Of a stretch of 64,000 bases of DNA, positions 53,379-61,548 are shown piece by piece. Position 1 is the first letter of the stretch. Each line of letters starts with the position of its first letter. The DNA is from CAYMPH01 sp964529415 (GTDB lineage Bacteria > Spirochaetota > UBA4802 > UBA5550). The stretch covers positions 124,001 to 188,000 of the forward strand of contig CAZGWD010000010.1 of assembly GCA_964529415.1 (NCBI GenBank), in the 5' to 3' direction. Both the position numbers and the translations under genes were made by a program. The notes beneath the pieces were generated by a model. It did no database searches. It was not told where the DNA came from and saw only the letters and a list, made by a program, of their open reading frames with translations.

Positions 53379-55226
53379 TCAGCTGGACTTGCTCATTTTC
53401 AGAATAAAAAGCTGAAAATAGCTTAGCAGCATAGTACGTGCCAAAATTAAATAATTTCTGTTTTTGCTTGGAACCAGATTATTATCAAGATAATTCTTCT
53501 TAACAAGAACCCGCTGTGTTTTTCCACTGGAAGTTTTTGGAATGGTTCCTCTTGGAACAAGTTCAACTACATCCGGTGTTATATTCAATCTTGTCATAAG
53601 CTCTTTAATTATTTCTTTTCTGATGCGGTCCATTTTTTCTTTGTCTTTTGTTTTAGTTTCGCAGACAAGAACAAGATCTTCAGTTCCTGAAGCTTCATTT
53701 GGAATGGCAAAAGCAGCTGTGCATCCCAGCCTAACGCCTGGTACAGCAGATGCTATTCTTTCAACGTCATAAGGATAGATATTTTTGCCCCTCTTGATAA
53801 TCATCTCCTTGGATCTTCCTGAAACAAACAGCTGACCATCAACTATAAAACCCATATCACCTGTATAAAGCCATCCGTCACGAATCGCTTCAGCGCTGGC
53901 TTTTTCATTTTTATAATATCCAAGAGAGAGACTCGGGCTGCTTATAATAATTTCACCTATTATGCCCTCATTAAGGGTATTGCTCTCAGCATCAACTATT
54001 TTAACTTCCTGGCCAATCAGAGGATAACCAACTGATACAAGATCAATATAGTATTTTGAATCATTGCTGTCAGTTTCTTCCGCAATACCATCAACTTCAA
54101 GTCTTTCTCTGATAAAACGTTTGGAAACTGTAGGCATATCAGGATCTGGAAAGGTTGCAGCAAGGCTGTTTTCAGCCATCCCGTAGACAGGCCAGAAAAC
54201 ATCCTCTCTTAAGCCGCATACTTTAAATTTATCAATGAATTTCTTTATTGTCAGCTTATCAATTGGTTCTGCACCATTCAAAGCGAAACGCCATGATTTT
54301 AAATTTAATTTTGAAAGATCGGCTTCTGAAATTCTTGTTGTACAGTAATGATATCCGAAATTCGGGGCAACTGTCATTGTAACGCCGTATTTACCGATAT
54401 TTTCAAACCACCAGATAGGTTTTAACAGAAAAATCTCAGGCTGCATCAGGTATAATGACCAATCCCAGTAAAGACTTGTAAAGAGAGTACCTATAAGGCC
54501 CATATCATGATATAATGGAAGCCAGCTTATACCTACATCCTTATCTGTCATTCTGCCGGCTATACAAATGCCATGAACATTATGCAGAAGATTTTTATGA
54601 GACAAGAGAACACCTTTTGGCTTTCCGGTTGTACCGGAAGTGTATTGAATTAAAGCTATATCGTCCGTATCAATAACCGGAAGTTCTTTATAATTCTCTT
54701 TTTGAACAGGATTTTCATTAATTTCACTTGCGAAAATAAATTCCTTAATACCGGAGTTTCCAAGAAGACTTGCTACTATAATTTTTATTTTATCATAAGT
54801 AATGAAAAAATTTGCATCGCTGTTGGATATTATATGTTTTAAATTATCGAGATATTTTTCAATATTATTTGTTCCTGCAGGCTGAGTTACAGGCACTGGA
54901 ATGCCCCCTGCAAAAAGAATTCCGAAATAAGTTTTAACAAAATCAAAAGACGTTGGAAGCATTACCACAACTTTATCGTTTTTCTTCAATCCGCGCGAAA
55001 CAAGATACTGAGCTGTTGCAAGTGCTCCAGCAAGTGCATCTGCTCCTGTAATTGGAGTTTCATTGTTTTTCCCATCTAAAAAAATTAAAAACCTTCCCGG
55101 ATTTGAAGATCTGTTTATTAGAGCCTGTGTCAGTGTTTCGGTTCGTAAAGTATATTGTGTGTGGTTTTTCTGATAAGCCTGTTTAGCATGATTCTTGCTC
55201 AATTTTTCCTCCAGAGTAACCTGCAT
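53379..55226 (-). CDS. Fatty acyl-AMP ligase / acyl-ACP synthetase
   Basis: The 615-residue ANL enzyme has the AMP-binding P-loop YTSGTTGKPKG, the FAAL-type WLPLYHDMGLIG motif, ALNGAEPID, PVYGMAENSLA, DGWLYTGDMGFI and SGRSKEMIIKRGKNIYP, ending in the PKTSSGKTQR catalytic lysine segment. It adenylates a fatty acid and passes it to a carrier protein. The C-terminus has an added hydrophobic tail of about 35 residues. The frame has a TTG at 55241 and ATGs at 55235 and 55226; GAGG is spaced correctly only for 55226. The following ACP and oxoamine synthase genes make the pathway. Confidence 0.9.
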   Translation of the reverse strand: MQVTLEEKLSKNHAKQAYQKNHTQYTLRTETLTQALINRSSNPGRFLIFLDGKNNETPITGADALAGALATAQYLVSRGLKKNDKVVVMLPTSFDFVKTYFGILFAGGIPVPVTQPAGTNNIEKYLDNLKHIISNSDANFFITYDKIKIIVASLLGNSGIKEFIFASEINENPVQKENYKELPVIDTDDIALIQYTSGTTGKPKGVLLSHKNLLHNVHGICIAGRMTDKDVGISWLPLYHDMGLIGTLFTSLYWDWSLYLMQPEIFLLKPIWWFENIGKYGVTMTVAPNFGYHYCTTRISEADLSKLNLKSWRFALNGAEPIDKLTIKKFIDKFKVCGLREDVFWPVYGMAENSLAATFPDPDMPTVSKRFIRERLEVDGIAEETDSNDSKYYIDLVSVGYPLIGQEVKIVDAESNTLNEGIIGEIIISSPSLSLGYYKNEKASAEAIRDGWLYTGDMGFIVDGQLFVSGRSKEMIIKRGKNIYPYDVERIASAVPGVRLGCTAAFAIPNEASGTEDLVLVCETKTKDKEKMDRIRKEIIKELMTRLNITPDVVELVPRGTIPKTSSGKTQRVLVKKNYLDNNLVPSKNRNYLILARTMLLSYFQLFILKMSKSS

Positions 55227-55463
55227 TTTTCCCATCCTCAATTAAAAGTCTATATCTTTTAATCATTAAATTAAATGCCTTTAATAATTTAAAAGTATAG
55301 TAAATAAATAAACTCCAAATATTCAATATAAATATAAATTCTTCATAAGAATCACATAATTATACTGAAATTTTCAAAATCTATATAAGCAAAAAATCAC
55401 TTAAAATTGTCAACAAAAAAGAATCAGATTACTTTTTATTTTTTTATTCCTAATAAAGAGCAT

Positions 55464-55497
55464 AAAAAAGGGCATATTTAACAACATGCCCTTTTTT
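55464..55497 (-). terminator. Intrinsic terminator of the 55525-56412 gene
   Basis: AAAAAAGGGCAT (55464-55475) and ATGCCCTTTTTT (55486-55497) form a perfect 12-base stem with a 10-base loop, 27 bases past the stop. The T-run in the second arm (minus strand) gives the U-tract. Confidence 0.85.
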
Positions 55498-55524
55498 AAT
55501 ATAATTTTTATAAAAAATCAATAA

Positions 55525-56412
55525 TTATTTGAAATCATTTATCCTTTCACTTTTTTTCTCATCAACTTCAACTACATCCTGGAGTCTTTTATAATGAGGC
55601 GACTCGACTCCATACTTCATCTCTGTAGCCTGAAGCATACTTCTGTTTTTCTTGGTTTTATATATATTGATTTCATCTTCAGTAGCCTGCTTATATTTTG
55701 CCAGAACAGCTTCCATATAACCATAGCAGCTTGCAAGATACTTATAAGCCCATACATCTTTCTTATTCTTGTCTGAAAGTGAAATATATCTTTCAAGTAT
55801 TGGAATACAAGGCTTAAGATTGTTTAAATCATACTGGGTTGAAACATAAATCTGAAATAATCTTGATTGAAAATTTATATATTCAGGTTTCTGTTTAACT
55901 TCAACTGACTGTATTTCATCAAGAGAATTTATAGATTTTGTAAAATAAGTAACAGCTTTCATTTTAGCTGTAAATTTTTTCCTGGATATATACCTTTGTT
56001 CCTGGTTTTTTCTGTCAATTTCCTGCCAGTACCATCTTTCATTCAGAAACTTTTTATTTTTTGTCTGATTGGTTACTTTAACAACATCATTTTCCATATC
56101 CTCAAGAATATCAAGTCCAGTTGCATATTCATCCATAGCAAGCTTCAATAAGTTTTCAGAATACTCCTTATTCAGCTTTTCAAGCTCTTTTAATGCAGAA
56201 ACATAAGGCTTGAAATCTCTGACTTTCCAACCGCCGTCATCTTCCTTGACTGTGGCTGCTTTTTTATCATCTTTTTTATCCTCTTTCGGAGCTGCCTCTT
56301 TATTATCTTTCGGCGGATTCTGCTGAGCTGAAAGGCCCGCAGACAGCACAATTATGAATAAAAACAGTGCAACAGCAGAAAAAAAACCGCGGACTGGATT
56401 TTCTTTTTTCAT
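55525..56412 (-). CDS. Secreted helical protein of unknown function
   Basis: The 295-residue protein has a signal peptide (cleavage near SAGLSA-QQN), then a Lys/Asp-rich disordered segment to about residue 65, and a long helical domain with TPR-like pairs (KPEYINFQSRLFQIYVSTQYDLNNLKPCIPILERYI, WAYKYLASCYGYMEAVLAKYK). The size, periplasmic location and helical layout recall the leptospiral periplasmic flagellar sheath protein FcpA, but that is only a resemblance. The frame opens at 56427, while GAGG fits the ATG at 56412. It has its own promoter and terminator, so it is monocistronic and probably abundant. Confidence 0.65.
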   Translation of the reverse strand: MKKENPVRGFFSAVALFLFIIVLSAGLSAQQNPPKDNKEAAPKEDKKDDKKAATVKEDDGGWKVRDFKPYVSALKELEKLNKEYSENLLKLAMDEYATGLDILEDMENDVVKVTNQTKNKKFLNERWYWQEIDRKNQEQRYISRKKFTAKMKAVTYFTKSINSLDEIQSVEVKQKPEYINFQSRLFQIYVSTQYDLNNLKPCIPILERYISLSDKNKKDVWAYKYLASCYGYMEAVLAKYKQATEDEINIYKTKKNRSMLQATEMKYGVESPHYKRLQDVVEVDEKKSERINDFK

Positions 56413-56445
56413 ATAAAAACCTCGCATTTTTTAATTAATAATAAG

Positions 56446-56473
56446 AGTATATTTAAAAAAGGAATAATTTCAA
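56446..56473 (-). promoter_or_regulatory. Promoter of the 55525-56412 gene
   Basis: On the minus strand TTGAAA (56473-56468) and TATACT (56451-56446) are 16 bases apart and 34 bases before the ATG. With the strong terminator downstream this defines a single-gene transcript. Confidence 0.55.
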
Positions 56474-56579
56474 ATTTTATAAAATTCCAGATCTTTAATC
56501 TAATATACTCATTCTAATATAAAATAACAAATTTCAGTTACATATACTTGTTTACATTATCGGGAAAAAAGTGAAAAAA

Positions 56580-56618
56580 TTTAGGTATTTATTACAGGAA
56601 GCACGAAAAATACCTAAA
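56580..56618. repeat. Perfect inverted repeat with 11-base arms
   Basis: TTTAGGTATTT (56580-56590) and AAATACCTAAA (56608-56618) enclose 17 bases. On the minus strand it runs into TTTTTTCACTTTTTT, like a terminator, although no minus-strand gene ends there. It may be an operator for either divergent gene or the end of a small RNA. Confidence 0.45.
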
Positions 56619-56720
56619 GCTGAAAAACCTATTCTTTTTTTAATTGACATGGACTTATAAAAAAATGATAAAAATAGCTTAAACTGTTAAACAACAAAAT
56701 AACTTCTTTTGAGGAACATA

Positions 56721-57551
56721 TTGAGCGGCAAAATACAGACAACCGGCATAATAAAAAAGAATTCACCCAAAGAAAAATATTGCTCATACTGTGACAAAAC
56801 AGGCATAGTACATGAGCGGCATTTTGAAAAATTATCACAAAATCCCCTGTCTGTCTGCCCGAAATGCGTTGAAGTAAAATGCAAATGCGGCGGTGATGAG
56901 CCTTATTTTATTGAAGAAAATGGAGAAATCAAAGAATGCACATGCCGGGAAACAAGGATGAAGATTGATAAAATTATAAGTATTTACGGCAGAACCGGTA
57001 TTGAAAAAAAATTCATGTGGAAATTCATTAACGATTTTGAAGCCGGGAACAAGCTCTCTGCTGATGCAAAAAATGCCGCCTACGATATTATAAGCAAATT
57101 CCCTGATGTAAGTAAAGGGCTTTTCCTTTGGGGAAATCCCGGAACAGGCAAAACACTTCTATCTTCAATAATTTTAACAGAGCTGATTTTAAGACATTCT
57201 GCAGAAGGAAGATTTATTAAAATTTCAAGAACCTTTTTCAGCAGACTTAAGGCAACTTTTGTCGAAGGATCTGAAACCTATGGAAAATCCTCCATAATTG
57301 AAAGCGATCTTGCCAATGCTGATATTCTTGTTATAGATGATTTTGGAGTTCAAAGGGATTCCCAATGGGAACAGGAAACTCTCTATAATCTTGTAGATGC
57401 ACGATATGAAGCAGAAAAATTCACGATATACACCACAAACAACAATCCAGCTACATATAAAGAGCTTTTTGGCGGCAGAATTCTGTCAAGAATAAAGGAA
57501 ATGTGCAGAATAATGGAACTTTCAGGAACTGATTACAGGGAAAATAAATAG
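56721..57551 (+). CDS. DnaC/IstB-like AAA+ ATPase with N-terminal zinc-binding region
   Basis: The 276-residue protein has a cysteine-rich N-terminus (CSYCDKTG and CPKCVEVKCKCGG with a later CTC, about residues 18-80), then an AAA+ core with GNPGTGKTLLSS (Walker A), ILVIDDFGVQ (Walker B), YTTNNNP (sensor 1) and GGRILSRIKEM. It resembles the DnaC/DnaI helicase loaders. The start is a TTG at 56721 with GAGG six bases upstream; a TTG at 56709 lacks one. Its stop shares a base with the folK start, so the genes are cotranscribed. Confidence 0.85.
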   Translation: MSGKIQTTGIIKKNSPKEKYCSYCDKTGIVHERHFEKLSQNPLSVCPKCVEVKCKCGGDEPYFIEENGEIKECTCRETRMKIDKIISIYGRTGIEKKFMWKFINDFEAGNKLSADAKNAAYDIISKFPDVSKGLFLWGNPGTGKTLLSSIILTELILRHSAEGRFIKISRTFFSRLKATFVEGSETYGKSSIIESDLANADILVIDDFGVQRDSQWEQETLYNLVDARYEAEKFTIYTTNNNPATYKELFGGRILSRIKEMCRIMELSGTDYRENK

Positions 57552-57988
57552 TGCCGCGGGTTTTTATTGGACTTGGATCTAACTTAGGAAACCGCGAAGA
57601 AAACATCAGCAAAGCTAAAAATTTACTAATTGATTCCGGCATAAAAATATTGAAAGAAAGCAGTATTTTAGAAACTGATCCTGTAATTGTTTTAGACCAG
57701 CCTAAATTTTTAAATCAGATAATCGTAATTGAAACAGTTCTTTCTCCGGTAGAGCTTCTTGAAAAACTTAAATCTACTGAAATCTCGATTGGAAGAAAAA
57801 AATCGATACCCAGGGGTCCGAGAATAATTGATATAGATATTCTTCTATATAATAATCATATTATAGAAGAATATAATCTAAGAATACCTCATCCTGAAAT
57901 AAAAAACAGAAAATTTATTCTTGACCATCTTGCTGAACTGGAACCTGATTTGACAGACCCGATTACAGGGAAAAAATATTCGGAGTAA
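57551..57988 (+). CDS. folK: 2-amino-4-hydroxy-6-hydroxymethyldihydropteridine pyrophosphokinase
   Basis: The 145-residue enzyme has FIGLGSNLGNREENI at the N-terminus and the RGPRIIDIDILLYN signature with the metal-binding aspartates, followed by IPHPEIKNRKFIL. It activates the pterin for dihydropteroate formation in folate synthesis. It begins at a GTG that overlaps the upstream TAG (TAGTG). panB follows 4 bases after the stop. Confidence 0.95.
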   Translation: MPRVFIGLGSNLGNREENISKAKNLLIDSGIKILKESSILETDPVIVLDQPKFLNQIIVIETVLSPVELLEKLKSTEISIGRKKSIPRGPRIIDIDILLYNNHIIEEYNLRIPHPEIKNRKFILDHLAELEPDLTDPITGKKYSE

Positions 57989-57992
57989 CGAT

Positions 57993-58790
57993 GTGAGTAT
58001 AAAAAATATAAATGATTTTAAATCCTTTAAAGAATCAAATACTTCAATATCCGTTATTACCTGCTACGATTTTTCAACTGCTAAAATTATAAACGAAACA
58101 GGAATAGATGCCATTCTGGTCGGCGATTCGCTGGGAATGGTATTTTCAGGGCATAAAAGCACAATACCTGTTACTCTGGATAATATGATTTATCATTCCC
58201 AGGCAGTTAGGCGCGGGGCACCATCAAAATTTATTATTACTGATCTGCCTTTTATGAGCTACCAGGTATCTCCTGAACAGGCTCTCAATTCATGCGGCAG
58301 AATTCTGAAAGAAACCGGCACTAATTCTGTTAAGCTTGAAGGCGGAAGAGATTTTGCCGAGACTGTAAGGGCTCTTGTAAAAGCATCAATTCCTGTAATG
58401 GGACATATCGGGCTGACTCCCCAGTCAATTCACAAAATAGGCGGATATACCGTTCAGGGAAGAGATGAGGAAAAAAGGCTGGCTATGATTGAAGATGCCG
58501 TAGCCCTTGAAGAGGCAGGCGCTTTTTCAATAGTCCTGGAAATGGTTCCGGAAACTCTCGCAAAGGAAATATCTGAAAAAATAAGCATACCTACGATAGG
58601 AATCGGAGCCGGCAGATACTGCAACGGACAGGTGCTTGTTGTCAATGACATGCTTGGCATGGATGACGGCTTCAAACCGAAATTTCTAAAAAAATATGCG
58701 TCTTTGTCATCAATAATGAAAAGCGCTATTGACCAGTATGACAGCGAAGTTAAATCCGGAAGTTTTCCTGAAGAAAAAAACTGCTATTAG
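57993..58790 (+). CDS. panB: 3-methyl-2-oxobutanoate hydroxymethyltransferase
   Basis: The 265-residue enzyme transfers a hydroxymethyl group from methylene-tetrahydrofolate to ketoisovalerate, the first step to pantoate and coenzyme A. Motifs are VITCYDFSTAKI, LVGDSLGMVFSGHKST, GHIGLTPQSIHKIGGY and TIGIGAGRYCNGQVLV. The start is a GTG with GGAG seven bases upstream. It is the last gene of the dnaC-folK-panB operon, which pairs folate with pantothenate synthesis. It meets the acyltransferase gene tail to tail with a 4-base overlap. Confidence 0.95.
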   Translation: MSIKNINDFKSFKESNTSISVITCYDFSTAKIINETGIDAILVGDSLGMVFSGHKSTIPVTLDNMIYHSQAVRRGAPSKFIITDLPFMSYQVSPEQALNSCGRILKETGTNSVKLEGGRDFAETVRALVKASIPVMGHIGLTPQSIHKIGGYTVQGRDEEKRLAMIEDAVALEEAGAFSIVLEMVPETLAKEISEKISIPTIGIGAGRYCNGQVLVVNDMLGMDDGFKPKFLKKYASLSSIMKSAIDQYDSEVKSGSFPEEKNCY

Positions 58791-59686
58791 GCATTACCCT
58801 GCATAGCTGAAAGTTTTCTGTCTTTATTTGCCCATATTCCATTTAACCAGTCATGGATTTTTTTCTGATCCGGCTCTATTCCGGTATAAAGCCTGATTAT
58901 ATCCCTGGGCACAGGAAGCGCTTCCACCTTAATTCTGATTTCTGTAATTTTACCTGTTAAGAATCCCCAGGATGATCTGATTCCCTGCGGGTAAGCAATT
59001 GTAACATCTACTATTTTATTCAGGCTTTCCCCCATTATATCCATTACAAGCGAAACGCCTCCTGCTTTAGGCATGAGCAGATTATTAAAAGGTGATTTCT
59101 GCATGTCTCTTTTTGCATCAGTAAAACGCGTGCCTTCAACAAAATTTATTACTGCAGTAGGAAAATATTTAAATTTTTCACAGGCTTTTTTTGTAATTTC
59201 AGCATCCCGGCCTTTATCTTCAGGATGCTTTAACAGGTGCTGTCTTGTGTATCTTTTCACGAACGGATAATCCATAGCCCACCAGATTATGCCGAAAATC
59301 GGCAGCCAGAACAGCTCCTGCTTAATGAAACATTTTAAAAATGGAATTTTCCCTATGAAAATTTTCTGCAAAACAAGAACATCAAGCCAGCATTGATGAT
59401 TTGCTATAATAAGATACCATTCATCCATGCTCAAAGCCGCCTCTTCAAGACCGCTGATATCCCACTTGATTTTTTTCGTAAAACTCATGATGTGATTGTT
59501 CGCGCGGATCCAGCTTGATGCTAAAAAGTTTAAAACTTTATTCCAGAATGATTTCCAGAATTTAAATGGCATTATCAGTTTTAATACTACAGCCGGTATT
59601 AGAGGAATTGTAAAAAAAAGGGAGTTTAATATGTATAAAATAAAAGTTGTAACTCCAAGGATTGGTCCCGGTAAAAATGCCAGCAT
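58787..59686 (-). CDS. Membrane acyltransferase of the PlsC/LPLAT family (YihG-like)
   Basis: The 299-residue protein has an N-terminal hydrophobic segment (residues 3-40) and the acyltransferase motifs ANHQCWLDVLVLQ (an H-x4-D variant, His-Gln-Cys-Trp-Leu-Asp), FLKCFIKQELFWLPIFG, VNFVEGTRFT and PKAGGVSLVM. Such enzymes acylate lysophosphatidate or related lysolipids at the inner membrane. YihG-type proteins are the closest in length and layout. GGAG lies seven bases before the ATG. The acyl acceptor is not predictable. Confidence 0.87.
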   Translation of the reverse strand: MLAFLPGPILGVTTFILYILNSLFFTIPLIPAVVLKLIMPFKFWKSFWNKVLNFLASSWIRANNHIMSFTKKIKWDISGLEEAALSMDEWYLIIANHQCWLDVLVLQKIFIGKIPFLKCFIKQELFWLPIFGIIWWAMDYPFVKRYTRQHLLKHPEDKGRDAEITKKACEKFKYFPTAVINFVEGTRFTDAKRDMQKSPFNNLLMPKAGGVSLVMDIMGESLNKIVDVTIAYPQGIRSSWGFLTGKITEIRIKVEALPVPRDIIRLYTGIEPDQKKIHDWLNGIWANKDRKLSAMQGNA

Positions 59687-59868
59687 AGGTATTCTCCATA
59701 ATTATCATTTTGATTATACCTGCACTGGTATTTCAGTAAAAAGTTATAAAATCAGGATTAACAGTCAATATATTAATTATTTAGAGAAAAAATTCAGAGA
59801 GCGTTTTTTTATAATCCTCCGCAAAAAAATCCTTGAGTAATAATAAGCCTGCAAATTAAATCAATCAT

Positions 59869-61548
59869 ATGAAACTGATATACCTCACAGACATACACGG
59901 CGCATTTGAGCATGTATCCACTCTTTTGTTTGAAACAGTCGCTGATATGTACATTATTTCAGGCGACCTTATCGATATACCTTTTTATAATATGGAAACT
60001 GCAATCAGTTACTACGAAATACAGTCTTTCTTCGTAAATCTACGCAAATCAATGGAACAGGAACAGATGGTGATTGAAGACTTTGTCGACAACCTGCTAG
60101 AAATGCCTGAGACCCAGGATGACATCCAGGATAAAGGAAGCAAGTACCAGCAGTACACAATCAGGGCGCGCCGTGTTATGCAGCAGAAATACAAGGTTCT
60201 TGAAAATATTATGTTTATGAAATCATCTGCCAGGGTTTTCACACTCCCGGGAAATTACGACATGGATATGAAATTCACATCCCTGCATGAAAGGGATCTT
60301 CATCTCAGATGGCATCAGCATGAGGGATTGAAAATCGCAGGATACGGCGGAGCGGATATCTGGACAGGAGGAATACCTGAAAAATATATCATAAAGTACG
60401 GCGCGGGAAAAGATGTGAATGACCAGAAAAATGACCTTTATACTTTTTTCAAGGCCATCAAGCCGGATATTATCGCAGTCCACCAGCCTCCGCTGGGAAT
60501 TCTCGACAGGCTGATGAATAAAGGTGAATCCGGCTCGCCTGCTCTGCGAACTTACGTTTCCAATAATCCGGTAAGGCTATGCCTGTCAGGACATATTCAT
60601 TCAGACTGGGGTTTTAAATATTTAAACGGATGCGTATTCCTCAATCCGTCAAATTTCGGGCAGGTGCTTACTCCTACAGGCGAAATTTCCGAAGGTGGTT
60701 TTTTTTATCAGATAGATTTCGATGAAAAAGAACCGGTTAAAATTTCACACCGAAAACTTGTAGGTGAAAGAATATATGATATTGCCGAATATCATAAAAA
60801 TGGGAATTCCTGGGTGGAAGAAATTATTGATGAAGACAGATTTAACGCAAGGAAAACATTTGTTAATTATGACATCGATTCAGAGAAGGTAACTTCCATC
60901 AGGGAGATTGTTCTTTTCAATGATATAAAGCATTATTTCCGCATGTATCAGACTGTTGAGACTGAAAACAGGCTGGAAAGCCTTGAAAACTCAATAAAGC
61001 TCATGAAGGGTGAATTCGACAATATCGCCATTGACATTGTAGGGTCAGTCAATGTAGGCATGTCGCTTGAAAGTTCTGATATTGACATTGTGCTTTATCT
61101 CAAATGCGGCCAGGAGTGTTATGACACGCGACGGGGATGCGGAACGCTCGAGAAAGCCAAGACTCTGCTCGCAGAAACACTTGGAGACAGGTATAAGTTT
61201 GAGGTTATAGACTGCATTGACCTTGTAACATTAGAGCATGATATCAGATTCAGGAATTTCGAAAGCGAACTTACGCAGCGGTTCATTGTTTACAGATCCA
61301 TCTGCAGGCCGATAAACTATAAAATAATTTCACCGCTTGAGGACATGATCAATCAGGATCAGGAATTGAAAAAGGAATTAGAAGGCAGCATCAGAGCATA
61401 TTTCAAGATATTCGCAACAACAAGCACACATATCAAATCCTTCGATAAATATGAATCAAGACTCAAATCTCTTGGAATAAAAATTCCGGGATACATAAAG
61501 AAAAAAATCAGCGAATATCTTCAGCAGGAAAATTTTTCAGATACGTGA
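59869..61548 (+). CDS. Fusion of calcineurin-like phosphoesterase and Pol-beta-type nucleotidyltransferase
   Basis: The 559-residue soluble protein starts with a metallophosphatase domain (about 1-280) whose motifs are TDIHG (Asp8, His10), SGDLID (Asp33), LPGNYDMD and CLSGHIHSDWG. After a linker (about 280-370) comes a nucleotidyltransferase core, DIVGSVNVGMSLESSDIDIVLY, with Gly392-Ser393 and the metal aspartates 404 and 406. The C-terminal 100 residues are helical. Both domains appear complete. The combination suggests addition and removal of a nucleotide or phosphate group on a common substrate, possibly protein or RNA; that is inference. No ribosome site is clear. It is flanked by unrelated genes. 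Confidence 0.8.
   Translation: MKLIYLTDIHGAFEHVSTLLFETVADMYIISGDLIDIPFYNMETAISYYEIQSFFVNLRKSMEQEQMVIEDFVDNLLEMPETQDDIQDKGSKYQQYTIRARRVMQQKYKVLENIMFMKSSARVFTLPGNYDMDMKFTSLHERDLHLRWHQHEGLKIAGYGGADIWTGGIPEKYIIKYGAGKDVNDQKNDLYTFFKAIKPDIIAVHQPPLGILDRLMNKGESGSPALRTYVSNNPVRLCLSGHIHSDWGFKYLNGCVFLNPSNFGQVLTPTGEISEGGFFYQIDFDEKEPVKISHRKLVGERIYDIAEYHKNGNSWVEEIIDEDRFNARKTFVNYDIDSEKVTSIREIVLFNDIKHYFRMYQTVETENRLESLENSIKLMKGEFDNIAIDIVGSVNVGMSLESSDIDIVLYLKCGQECYDTRRGCGTLEKAKTLLAETLGDRYKFEVIDCIDLVTLEHDIRFRNFESELTQRFIVYRSICRPINYKIISPLEDMINQDQELKKELEGSIRAYFKIFATTSTHIKSFDKYESRLKSLGIKIPGYIKKKISEYLQQENFSDT

Larger units (their letters stand above)
56413..56720. other. Divergent intergenic region with an orphan hairpin
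   Basis: The 308-base region between the secreted-protein gene (minus) and the DnaC-like gene (plus) holds the promoter at 56446-56473 and a perfect 11-base inverted repeat at 56580-56618. No gene is seen. Confidence 0.5.

Noticed and set aside
59496..59840. Plus-strand open frame of 114 residues opposite the acyltransferase start
   Set aside because: It overlaps most of the conserved N-terminus of the acyltransferase, has no ribosome site and no recognisable features.
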